Source: Burkholderiaceae bacterium (GTDB taxonomy: Bacteria > Pseudomonadota > Gammaproteobacteria > Burkholderiales > Burkholderiaceae). Taken from it: 46,437 nucleotides of DNA. Location of the stretch: the NCBI GenBank assembly GCA_947462685.1, contig CANHPL010000016.1, forward strand, positions 1 to 46,437, given 5' to 3'. The notes beneath the pieces were generated by a model, which searched no databases, was not told the origin of the DNA, and worked only from the letters and a program-made list of their open reading frames with translations. The position numbers were made by a program, and so were the translations under genes. This document shows positions 29,130-36,788 of this stretch, in pieces. Numbering within the stretch: position 1 is the first letter of the stretch; each line of letters begins with the position of its first letter.

Positions 29130-30107
29130 ATGATAGAAATTTACGATCAAATTCATGAGTGGTTTGTGCAAAAAATAGTTTTGCAAGTCTTGTTTTTTTT
29201 CGATGGAATGGGATACGCTGATGATGTAGATCTGATTGTTGATTGGTTCTTATTAGGCATTTTGCAAATCTGCATCATTGCATTTATTTTGCGACCATTG
29301 GAAAAAAAAGAGGAAGAGGTCTTTCACTCCAATGCACAAAGTCAGGCATCGTGGCTAAAAGAGATGAAGCAAGCAGTTCGAATTGATATTTTTTACAGTA
29401 GTTTTCATCGACTTGGATTATTCCAATTGATGTTTTTTATGTTATTTTCAGGTGTTTTTTTCTATTTTGGCGGACTACTTCACGACCTTGGTTTTTTGCG
29501 GTTAAATATAGAGAATTGGTTCCCAACCATTACATCTATACCTGCAGTGAGTTTTCTACTGTACTTAGTCTTATTCGATTTGATTGATTATGGTTATCAC
29601 CGTTTATCCCATCGATTTAATTTCTGGTGGAAGTTACATGCTTTACATCATAGTCAGAGGCATATGACTGCTTGGTCAGATAATCGAAATCATCTCGTGG
29701 ACGATTTGTATCGAGCTTTTATTTTTTCTGGGATTGGTTTGTTTCTTGGAGTGCAACCTAGTCAATTTATGATGTTAATTGTGACTGGTCGACTGATTCA
29801 AAGTTGGCAACACGGTTTTTATCCATATCGTTATGGTTTTCTGAAGTATTTGATTGTGACACCCAATTTTCATCGGTATCACCATGCGATTGACCTCGGA
29901 TATGAAGTACCTGGTAAGCCAGGAGTGCTTGGGGGGTGTAATTTTGGGGTGTTGTTTCCTTGGTGGGATATGTTGTTTAAAACAGCACAGTTTGACGAAG
30001 CTTATTACCCCAGTGGCGTGCGTGATTTTTCTCCCCCGAATTCATTTGTTCAACAACAATGGTTAAGTTTAAAAATGAGTTGGCAATCTTTATTCAAAAA
30101 GGCATGA
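29130..30107 (+). CDS. Sterol desaturase / fatty-acid hydroxylase family membrane protein
   Basis: The 325-residue integral membrane protein belongs to the di-iron fatty-acid hydroxylase superfamily. The histidine clusters are HRLSH, HALHH with nearby HMTAW and NRNH, and FHRYHH, placed after several hydrophobic helices (LILGILQICIIAF-like segment near residue 50, LMFFMLFSGVFFYFGG, SFLLYLVLFDLIDYG). Substrates in bacteria are varied (hopanoids, carotenoids, lipid acyl chains) and cannot be assigned here. It lies nine bases after the deacetylase and four bases before the EI24 gene, so it is part of the same transcript. Confidence 0.88.
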   Translation: MIEIYDQIHEWFVQKIVLQVLFFFDGMGYADDVDLIVDWFLLGILQICIIAFILRPLEKKEEEVFHSNAQSQASWLKEMKQAVRIDIFYSSFHRLGLFQLMFFMLFSGVFFYFGGLLHDLGFLRLNIENWFPTITSIPAVSFLLYLVLFDLIDYGYHRLSHRFNFWWKLHALHHSQRHMTAWSDNRNHLVDDLYRAFIFSGIGLFLGVQPSQFMMLIVTGRLIQSWQHGFYPYRYGFLKYLIVTPNFHRYHHAIDLGYEVPGKPGVLGGCNFGVLFPWWDMLFKTAQFDEAYYPSGVRDFSPPNSFVQQQWLSLKMSWQSLFKKA

Positions 30108-30111
30108 CTCA

Positions 30112-30924
30112 ATGAAGCTCATGATGCGATCATTTGGGTTGGCGTTAACTGGAATTTTTCATCCTTGGGTGCTTTGGCTTACCTTACGTCCATTTGTGAT
30201 TGGCGCCGGTATTTGGTTTGGAATTTTATGGGTTATCTGGACACCCTTGCTGGATTTGATGAAAGAATTTCTAACAAATTCATTTGCCTCCGCTTCGATT
30301 GAGAAGATTTTAAGTTCAGTAGGGTGGGAAACAGTAAGGGCAGTGATTGCGCCATATTTTTCAATCGTGCTGGTGATGCCGATTGTTATTGTGAGCATCA
30401 TGGTTTTAGTATCTTTTACCTCCATAACATCTGTTTTACGACACGTGGAAAAACAAAACGCTTATCAAGGACTCAAAAAAGAGCAGGGTGGTTCAGTTTT
30501 TGGTAGTTTGTGGGTCGCTATGAGTTCCTGTTTTGTTTTTCTGGTTTTATTTCTAATTACTCTTCCGATTTGGTGGATCCCACCTATATTTGCTCTCATT
30601 CCACCTATCCTATGGGGGTGGTTAACGACACGATTAATGACCTATGATGTCTTGTCTAGGCATGCCTCTGAAGAGGAGCGTGTAGAGTTAACCCAAATCC
30701 ATCGAGGGCCTTTATTGATGATAGGTATTTTAGTAGGCCTTTTAGGTGCAGCTCCCACTTTCTTTTGGTTATCATCTGTATTTGTCTTGGTATTATTTCC
30801 ACTTGTGTCAATGTTCATGATGTGGGTGTATTGTTTAGTTTTTATATTTGCAGCTTTATGGTTTGTGCATTATTTATTATTTGCACTGAAAAACTTTAGA
30901 GAGTTAAAAGGAGAAAGCATTTGA
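30112..30924 (+). CDS. EI24/CysZ-type integral membrane protein
   Basis: The 270-residue protein has about six hydrophobic segments (for example FVIGAGIWFGILWVIWTPLL, IVLVMPIVIVSIMVLVSF, CFVFLVLFLITLPIWW, VFVLVLFPLVSMFMMWVYCLVFIF) and the general pattern of the EI24 family, which includes the sulfate transporter CysZ. The position directly before a molybdopterin-binding-domain gene and glnA is typical of Burkholderiales. Whether it transports sulfate is not shown by the sequence. Its TGA overlaps the TTG start of the next gene. Confidence 0.8.
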   Translation: MKLMMRSFGLALTGIFHPWVLWLTLRPFVIGAGIWFGILWVIWTPLLDLMKEFLTNSFASASIEKILSSVGWETVRAVIAPYFSIVLVMPIVIVSIMVLVSFTSITSVLRHVEKQNAYQGLKKEQGGSVFGSLWVAMSSCFVFLVLFLITLPIWWIPPIFALIPPILWGWLTTRLMTYDVLSRHASEEERVELTQIHRGPLLMIGILVGLLGAAPTFFWLSSVFVLVLFPLVSMFMMWVYCLVFIFAALWFVHYLLFALKNFRELKGESI

Positions 30925-31745
30925 CGCAGCAAAAAAATAGAACCATGGGTTTAATTGTGATTGGTGATGAAATATTGTCTGGTCGAAGAAGCGACAAGCA
31001 TATGCCTTATCTTTTGGAGTTATTAAAAGAAAGAGGTTTACATCTTTCTTGGGCAGAATATATCGCTGATGATCCTGAGCGCATTATTAGTACGTTTAAA
31101 CGTACTTTTGCCAGTGGCGATATTGTATTTATTACTGGTGGCATTGGTTCCACGCCAGATGACCATACCCGTCAATGCGCGGCTAAAGCTCTTGGAGTTG
31201 AGTTAGCGCTTCATCCGCAAGCAAAAGAATTAATTGGTCAACGTATTGTAGAAATGGCGGAAGGGGATCCAGTCAAAGCGGATATCAACTCGCCTTTGAA
31301 TGCACCTCGTTTAAGAATGGGAGAGTTTCCTGTTGGTGCAAGCATTATTCCAAATACCTATAATAAAATTCCTGGGTTTCATATCCAAGAGCATTATTTC
31401 ATGCCAGGTTTTCCGGTGATGGCTGGACCTATGATGATTTGGATTTTGGATACTATTTACCCTCATTTATTCCATCAATATGATTTTATTGAGAAAAGCT
31501 TTATCGCTGCGGGTGCAATGGAGGCCACTATTACCCCTTTGATGGAAGAGATAGAAAAAAAATATCCAGAAATCAAGGTATTTAGTTTGCCATCAGTTGG
31601 TGATCCCTCAAAAGAAGGTATTTTGTCTCAGCGTCATATGGAACTTGGTGTGAAGGGGCCAGCCAGCCAGGTAGATGTAGCGTTAAAAGAACTGCGAGTT
31701 GGGGTTGAAGCTTTCAATACCACGACGTATGACTTAACCAAGTAA
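30921..31745 (+). CDS. Molybdopterin-binding (MoaB/Mog-like, CinA N-terminal type) domain protein
   Basis: The 274-residue protein has the COG1058 domain found at the N-terminus of CinA: MGLIVIGDEILSGRRSDKHMPYL, FITGGIGSTPDDHTRQ and VGASIIPNTYNKIPGFHI. It lacks the C-terminal nicotinamide-deamidase domain of full CinA. Related stand-alone proteins are called 'competence/damage-inducible protein A' or molybdopterin-binding, with no proven reaction. The start is TTG at 30921 in a TTGA overlap with the EI24 stop, preceded by AAAAGGAGA at good spacing. Confidence 0.86.
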   Translation: MTQQKNRTMGLIVIGDEILSGRRSDKHMPYLLELLKERGLHLSWAEYIADDPERIISTFKRTFASGDIVFITGGIGSTPDDHTRQCAAKALGVELALHPQAKELIGQRIVEMAEGDPVKADINSPLNAPRLRMGEFPVGASIIPNTYNKIPGFHIQEHYFMPGFPVMAGPMMIWILDTIYPHLFHQYDFIEKSFIAAGAMEATITPLMEEIEKKYPEIKVFSLPSVGDPSKEGILSQRHMELGVKGPASQVDVALKELRVGVEAFNTTTYDLTK

Positions 31746-31764
31746 AATAGTATTTACCAATTAC

Positions 31765-31795
31765 ACGAAGATGCACTATTATGGTGCATCTTCGT
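31765..31795 (+). promoter_or_regulatory. NtrC operator upstream of glnA (core 31772-31788) within a 12-bp inverted repeat
   Basis: The core TGCACTATTATGGTGCA matches the enterobacterial NtrC site consensus (TGCAC-N7-GTGCA) in both half-sites. The repeat extends to ACGAAGATGCAC (31765-31776) and GTGCATCTTCGT (31784-31795) with a 7-base spacer. The 3' side is only weakly T-rich, so a terminator for the gene upstream is possible but not well supported. Its centre is about 91 bases before the glnA start codon. Confidence 0.8.
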
Positions 31796-31824
31796 TGTTT
31801 AGTGGGACCTTATTTTGTTTTAAT
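31795..31824 (+). promoter_or_regulatory. Candidate sigma-70-like promoter of glnA
   Basis: TTGTTT (31795-31800) and TTTAAT (31819-31824) are separated by 18 bases; the -10 matches five of six consensus positions, the -35 three of six. The predicted start near 31831 would place the NtrC operator centre at about -51. No convincing GG-N10-GC sigma-54 element is present. Confidence 0.35.
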
Positions 31825-31870
31825 GAATAAGGAATTTAATTTTTGCATTTCATCGTATTAGGAGAACTAG

Positions 31871-33286
31871 ATGAGTAAAGCTGTTGCTGACATTATGAAG
31901 TTGGTGAAAGAGAAAGAGATCACTTTTGTTGATTTTCGTTTTACAGATACAAAAGGGAAAGAGCAGCACGTTTCAGTACCTGTTTCTGCATTTGAAGAAG
32001 ATAAGTTCGAAAGTGGTCACGCATTCGATGGTTCATCCATTGCTGGTTGGAAAGGAATTGAAGCATCCGATATGCTTTTGATGCCAGATGCATCTACTGC
32101 TTATATTGACCCATTTTATGAAGAGCCAACCTTAGTGTTGACTTGTGACGTCGTTGAGCCATCTGATGGCAAAGGTTATGATCGTGACCCACGCTCGATT
32201 GGCAAGCGCTGTGAAGCCTATTTAAAGAGTACAGGCCTTGGTGATACAGCTTATTTTGGACCTGAGCCAGAGTTTTTCGTATTTGATGGTGTGCGTTGGG
32301 GCTCAGATATGCAGGGATGCTTTGTTAAGATTGATTCTGAAGAAGCAAATTGGTCATCAAGTCTTGAATTTGAAGGTGGAAATACAGGACATCGCCCAGG
32401 TAAAAAGGGCGGATATTTCCCAGTAGCACCAATCGATACCTTCCAAGATATGCGTTCAGAAATGTGTCTCTTGTTAGAGTCAGTTGGAATTCCTGTTGAA
32501 GTTCATCATCATGAAGTTGCTGGTCAAGGACAAAACGAATTAGGTACTAAATTCAGTACTTTGGTGCAACGTGCAGACTGGACTATTTTGCAAAAATATA
32601 TTATCCATAACGTAGCCCATGCTTATGGAAAAACAGCAACTTTTATGCCAAAGCCTGTAGTCGGTGATAACGGTTCTGGTATGCATGTCCACCAATCTGT
32701 TTGGAAAGATGGCATCAACTTATTTGCTGGTAATGGTTATGCTGGTTTATCTGAATTCGCCCTCTATTACATTGGCGGTATCATCAAACACGCACGTGCA
32801 TTAAATGCGATTACCAATCCAGGTACAAACTCTTATAAGCGTTTAGTTCCAGGATTTGAAGCTCCTGTAAAGTTGGCATACTCGGCACGAAATCGTTCTG
32901 CATCGATTCGTATTCCTTATGTTGCAAATCCGAAGGGTCGTCGTATTGAAACCCGTTTCCCTGATCCACTGGCTAATCCATATCTTGCTTTCTCTGCGTT
33001 ACTTATGGCCGGTCTTGATGGTGTGCAAAATAAGATTCATCCAGGCGAAGCAGCTGATAAGAATTTGTATGATTTGAGCCCTGAAGAAGATGCGAAGATT
33101 CCAACCGTATGTAGTAGTTTAGATATGGCTCTTGAGCATTTAGATAAAGACCGTGAGTTTTTAACACGCGGTGGAGTGTTTACAGATACGATGATTGATG
33201 CTTATATTACCCTCAAAATGGAAGAGGTCACACGTTTTCGTATGACGACTCACCCGATTGAGTTTGATATGTATTATTCACTCTAA
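31871..33286 (+). CDS. glnA: Glutamine synthetase type I (GlnA)
   Basis: The 471-residue dodecameric enzyme makes glutamine from glutamate, ammonia and ATP, the main point of ammonia assimilation. Signature segments include [17 protein letters not shown], the metal-binding [18 protein letters not shown], the ATP loop [21 protein letters not shown] and NRSASIRIP. Tyr400 in [10 protein letters not shown] corresponds to the adenylylation site Tyr397 of E. coli, so control by GlnE is expected. TTAGGAGAA precedes the ATG. An NtrC operator lies upstream and a terminator follows the stop, inside the start of ntrB. Confidence 0.98.
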   Translation: MSKAVADIMKLVKEKEITFVDFRFTDTKGKEQHVSVPVSAFEEDKFESGHAFDGSSIAGWKGIEASDMLLMPDASTAYIDPFYEEPTLVLTCDVVEPSDGKGYDRDPRSIGKRCEAYLKSTGLGDTAYFGPEPEFFVFDGVRWGSDMQGCFVKIDSEEANWSSSLEFEGGNTGHRPGKKGGYFPVAPIDTFQDMRSEMCLLLESVGIPVEVHHHEVAGQGQNELGTKFSTLVQRADWTILQKYIIHNVAHAYGKTATFMPKPVVGDNGSGMHVHQSVWKDGINLFAGNGYAGLSEFALYYIGGIIKHARALNAITNPGTNSYKRLVPGFEAPVKLAYSARNRSASIRIPYVANPKGRRIETRFPDPLANPYLAFSALLMAGLDGVQNKIHPGEAADKNLYDLSPEEDAKIPTVCSSLDMALEHLDKDREFLTRGGVFTDTMIDAYITLKMEEVTRFRMTTHPIEFDMYYSL

Positions 33287-33303
33287 GACTCGAAATTAGC
33301 GCC

Positions 33304-34446
33304 ATGCGCAATTTTCAAAATAGGGCAGCTACGGCTGCCCTTTTTAGTCCGCAAGATGTACTGGACCAAATGCCTAACTCAATCCTGCTGATTGATCAAG
33401 CAATGGCGGGTATTGTTTATGCAAATTCCGCAGCGGAAGTTGCCTTAAAGGTCTCTCAGAAAAATTTGATTGGTTATCAAATAAAGGATGTGTTTGGTGA
33501 TAGTCCTGCATTAGATGACCTTTTTGCGCAATTTCATAAAGATGGCAGTACTCAACGAATTGATTTAACTTTAGGATATGGACCACTTCGTCCCGATCAA
33601 AAGGAGTGTTTAGCCTATGTTATCTTATCCGCTATTGAAGGAACAGACTTACTTGTCTTTGAGTGGTTTGAAATTGATCAACAAATGAAGAGTGCACGTG
33701 AAGAGCGTTTGATACTTCAAGCAAGGGCGAATAAAGAGCTCATGAGAAATTTAGCCCACGAAATTAAAAATCCACTTGGGGGGATTCGTGGAGCTGCGCA
33801 ATTGTTGGACTATGAATTACCTGACCCATCGCTGAAAGAATATACCAAGGTCATGATTAAAGAGGTCGATCGTTTACAAACTTTGGTTGATCGACTTTTA
33901 GCCCCTCACAAACGTAAAAAAGAGATCTCTGAATTAAATATTCATGAAGTATTGGAGCGCGTTCGGAGTGTGGTGTTGGCTGAGTTTCCCAATGGGCTGG
34001 CAATTACACGTTTTTATGATGTGAGTTTGCCAGAAATCATTGGTGATAAAGAGGTTCTTATTCAAGCTTTACTCAATATTGTGCATAATGCCGCACAAAT
34101 TTTAGATGATCGTCGCCAGTTGGGTGATGCAAAAATTCAGTTACAAACTAGTGTTTCTCGTAATGTCACGATTGGAAAAAAACGTTTTAAATTAGCCCTC
34201 AATATTCATGTTATTGATAATGGGCCAGGTATTCCTGCCGAAATTATTGATCATATTTTTTTACCTTTGGTGTCTGGACGGGCATCAGGTAGCGGACTTG
34301 GTTTAACTTTAGCGCAATCCTTCATTCAGATGCATGGAGGCTTCATAAGTGTGCAAAGTGAACCAGGGAAAACTGATTTTCATGTTCAAATTCCTTATAC
34401 ATCTTTAGAGTATTTAAATAATTCAGAATTAAGAGGTGAACTATGA
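33304..34446 (+). CDS. ntrB: Nitrogen sensor histidine kinase NtrB (GlnL)
   Basis: The cytoplasmic kinase/phosphatase senses nitrogen status through PII and controls NtrC. The frame codes 380 residues: an N-terminal PAS-like domain (MPNSILLIDQAMAGIVYANSAAEVAL), the phospho-acceptor His152 in NLAHEIKNPLGG, the N box IVHNAAQILDD, the G1 box DNGPGIP and the G2 box GSGLGLTLAQSF. The ATG at 33304 lies 17 bases after glnA but lacks a ribosome site, and a strong terminator hairpin covers codons 7-14. ATG 33370 (358 residues), just before the conserved domain, is a serious alternative. The stop overlaps the ntrC ATG. Confidence 0.93.
   Translation: MRNFQNRAATAALFSPQDVLDQMPNSILLIDQAMAGIVYANSAAEVALKVSQKNLIGYQIKDVFGDSPALDDLFAQFHKDGSTQRIDLTLGYGPLRPDQKECLAYVILSAIEGTDLLVFEWFEIDQQMKSAREERLILQARANKELMRNLAHEIKNPLGGIRGAAQLLDYELPDPSLKEYTKVMIKEVDRLQTLVDRLLAPHKRKKEISELNIHEVLERVRSVVLAEFPNGLAITRFYDVSLPEIIGDKEVLIQALLNIVHNAAQILDDRRQLGDAKIQLQTSVSRNVTIGKKRFKLALNIHVIDNGPGIPAEIIDHIFLPLVSGRASGSGLGLTLAQSFIQMHGGFISVQSEPGKTDFHVQIPYTSLEYLNNSELRGEL
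33322..33345 (+). terminator. Strong intrinsic terminator between glnA and ntrB, overlapping the ntrB reading frame
   Basis: AGGGCAGC (33322-33329), loop TACG (33330-33333) and GCTGCCCT (33334-33341) form an 8-bp stem with a C(UACG)G tetraloop, an exceptionally stable type. It is followed by TTTT and preceded by AAAAT. It lies 36 bases after the glnA stop, exactly where a glnA terminator is expected, but it is within the longest ntrB frame. Confidence 0.85.
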
Positions 34447-35936
34447 CGTCGGTTTGGATTGTGGATGATGATCAGTCCATTCGTTGGGTGTTAGAAAAAT
34501 CTTTAACAAGAGAGATGATTTCTTTTAAAAGTTTTTCTAATCCCAATGATGTTCTAGATGCCCTAGAGAAAGAAAAGCCACAAGTGGTCATTTCCGATAT
34601 TCGTATGCCAAAGGGGAATGGGATTAATTTATTACAACAGTTAAAGCATGATTATCCAAAACTGCCCGTGATTATCATGACCGCTTTTTCTGATATGGAT
34701 TCAGCCGTTGCTTCTTTTCAAGGGGGGGCATTCGAATACATTACAAAACCCTTCGACATTACAACTGTGATGACTCTCATACAACGTGCAATATCAGAAA
34801 GTAAAAGTGCGGAAGAGGTTAGAACCCAATTTGCACCAACTGGTTTACAAAGTAAAAACATTGTTCCTGAATTAATTGGACAGGCACCAGCTATGCAAGA
34901 AATATTTCGCGCAGTCGGTCGTTTGTCGACATCAAATGCCACAATCTTGATTACTGGCGAGTCAGGTACCGGTAAAGAGTTGCTTGCTCGAGCTCTTCAC
35001 CGGCATGGATCACGTGCGAATACACCCTTTATGGAGCTCAATTTAGCGGCTATTCCGAAAGATCTGATTGAGGCAGAATTGTTTGGTTACGAGAGAGGTG
35101 CAGTGCCGAATGCCACTACGATGAAACGTGGGCAAATTGAGCTTGCTGATGGAGGAACCTTATTCCTTGACGAAGTAGCTGATATGCCTTTACCGATTCA
35201 GAGTTCTTTATTGCAATTATTAGAAGACGGTAAGTTTTACCGGATTGGAGGTAATGTCCAACTTCAGGCGAATGTCAGAATCATTGCATCTAGTTATCAA
35301 AATTTAGAACACTTGGTTGCCAATGGACTGTTTCGAGAAGACTTATTCCATCGTCTGAATGTGATCCGCTTAAGACTTCCGTCACTGCGAGATCGAATCG
35401 AAGATATTCCAATCCTGACACAACATTTTTTAGGTATGAGTGCGCGACAACTCAATGTGAAGCCGAAGTTATTATTGCCCGAAACTATCGATGCATTGTC
35501 GAAGCTACCATTTCAAGGTAATGTGCGCCAACTTCAAAGTATTTGTCATTGGCTTACTGTCATGATCTCTGCACCTGAGATTCATGCAATGGATTTACCA
35601 CGTGATTTAACTTATCCAGCACCATTATCTAAACCCCTCATGAGTCGTGGTGGGGATGTTATGCCTACCTTTACCGAGGGTCAAGAAACAATTACTTTAG
35701 CTAGCTTTCCTGCAACATCTGTTAGTAAGTGGGAACAACAGTTGCATATGATTGCTAAAAAGATGTTGGAAGATGGTCATGAAAATGTTTTTCAGGTGCT
35801 TTTGCAACAATTTGAAAAGTCTGTCATTGAGGCTGCTCTAGAAACTACTAGGGGAAGAAAAGTAGAAGCTGCCGAGCGTTTAGGCATTGGACGCAATACG
35901 ATTACTCGGAAATTGCATGAATTAGGTATTGAGTAA
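34443..35936 (+). CDS. ntrC: Nitrogen response regulator NtrC with altered GAFTGA loop
   Basis: The 497-residue regulator has a receiver domain with phospho-acceptor Asp52 (VVISDIRMP) and Lys102, a central AAA+ domain with Walker A GESGTGKE (172-179) and Walker B GGTLFLDE (about 237-244), arginine-finger region FREDLFHRL and sensor II GNVRQLQ, and a Fis-type C-terminal HTH (GRKVEAAERLGIGRNTITRKL). The loop that normally reads GAFTGA and contacts sigma-54 reads GAVPNA at residues 219-224. In known bacterial enhancer-binding proteins, changes here abolish sigma-54 activation, while the Rhodobacter capsulatus NtrC, which lacks the motif, works with sigma-70. The start overlaps the ntrB stop (ATGA). 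Confidence 0.95.
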   Translation: MTSVWIVDDDQSIRWVLEKSLTREMISFKSFSNPNDVLDALEKEKPQVVISDIRMPKGNGINLLQQLKHDYPKLPVIIMTAFSDMDSAVASFQGGAFEYITKPFDITTVMTLIQRAISESKSAEEVRTQFAPTGLQSKNIVPELIGQAPAMQEIFRAVGRLSTSNATILITGESGTGKELLARALHRHGSRANTPFMELNLAAIPKDLIEAELFGYERGAVPNATTMKRGQIELADGGTLFLDEVADMPLPIQSSLLQLLEDGKFYRIGGNVQLQANVRIIASSYQNLEHLVANGLFREDLFHRLNVIRLRLPSLRDRIEDIPILTQHFLGMSARQLNVKPKLLLPETIDALSKLPFQGNVRQLQSICHWLTVMISAPEIHAMDLPRDLTYPAPLSKPLMSRGGDVMPTFTEGQETITLASFPATSVSKWEQQLHMIAKKMLEDGHENVFQVLLQQFEKSVIEAALETTRGRKVEAAERLGIGRNTITRKLHELGIE

Positions 35937-35941
35937 AAGTA

Positions 35942-36784
35942 TCACTTCTTGATGGTAAGAATCACAGGGGCATGATCTGAAGGTTGCTCCCATTTTCTGG
36001 GTACTTTATCCACTTTACAGGCAGTACATTCATTTTTTAATTCTTGTGAGATCATTACATGATCAATTCGCATGCCAGCATTGCGACGAAAACCCATCAT
36101 TCGGTAATCCCACCAACTAAATGATTTGGGTTCTTGATCAAATAGGCGAAAACTATCAAGTAGTCCCATCTCTTGAAATTGACTAAAAAATGCACGTTCT
36201 TGTGGAGAAACTAAGTTTTGTCCCACCCAAGCTTTTGGATCATGCACATCCTGGTCTTCGGGGGCAATATTAAAATCACCCATTAATATGAGCCGAGAAT
36301 GATCTTGCAGTTGTGCCGCTAGATATTTCTTTAAGGCATCAAGCCACTGCATCTTGTAGGTAAACTTATCACTTTCAGGAGATTGTCCATTTGGGAAGTA
36401 GCCACAGATGATCCGTATTGGAACAGTTTCTTTAAAATGAATCGTGCTTGCAATCAAGCGTTGTTGATCATCAACCAAATCAGGAATATTCTTTTGTACT
36501 TGTAAAAAAGCTGTTTCAGGATCTTGATGCAATTGCGCCAATGAACTTTTTCGCACCAGCAGAGCAACACCGTTATAGGTTTTTTGTCCTAGGGGTAAGC
36601 TATAAAAACCAGCCTGATCAAGTTCCTCCGTTGGGAATTTGTCACTGGTAATTTTTAATTCTTGAAGCCCGATTAAATCAATCGATTGATGATTCTCATC
36701 GCAGAGCTTTAACCACTGCAGTAGGTGGGGTAATCTCACTTTAAGTGAGTTTACGTTCCAGGTAGCAACTCGAATCACTGACAT
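35942..36784 (-). CDS. xth: Exodeoxyribonuclease III (AP endonuclease)
   Basis: The 280-residue enzyme cuts DNA at abasic sites in base-excision repair. Conserved active-site blocks of the exonuclease III family are visible: ATWNVNSLKVRLPHL, GLQELKI with the metal-binding Glu, the GDFNIAPEDQDVHDP loop, RIDHVMIS and the terminal SDHAPV. Length is somewhat above the E. coli enzyme (268). It is convergent with ntrC, with five bases between stops, and follows prlC on the minus strand by four bases. Confidence 0.94.
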   Translation of the reverse strand: MSVIRVATWNVNSLKVRLPHLLQWLKLCDENHQSIDLIGLQELKITSDKFPTEELDQAGFYSLPLGQKTYNGVALLVRKSSLAQLHQDPETAFLQVQKNIPDLVDDQQRLIASTIHFKETVPIRIICGYFPNGQSPESDKFTYKMQWLDALKKYLAAQLQDHSRLILMGDFNIAPEDQDVHDPKAWVGQNLVSPQERAFFSQFQEMGLLDSFRLFDQEPKSFSWWDYRMMGFRRNAGMRIDHVMISQELKNECTACKVDKVPRKWEQPSDHAPVILTIKK

Positions 36785-36788
36785 CTAC

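Noticed and set aside
31803..31819. Possible sigma-54 promoter TGGGACC...TTTTGTT before glnA
   Set aside because: With GG fixed, the -12 GC is GT and three further -24 positions mismatch. I treat it at most as a decayed element, not as a functional promoter.
35016..35120. NtrC as a pseudogene
   Set aside because: The frame is intact over 497 codons, all ATPase, receiver and HTH motifs are kept, and only the sigma-54 contact loop is changed, which points to altered function and not to decay.
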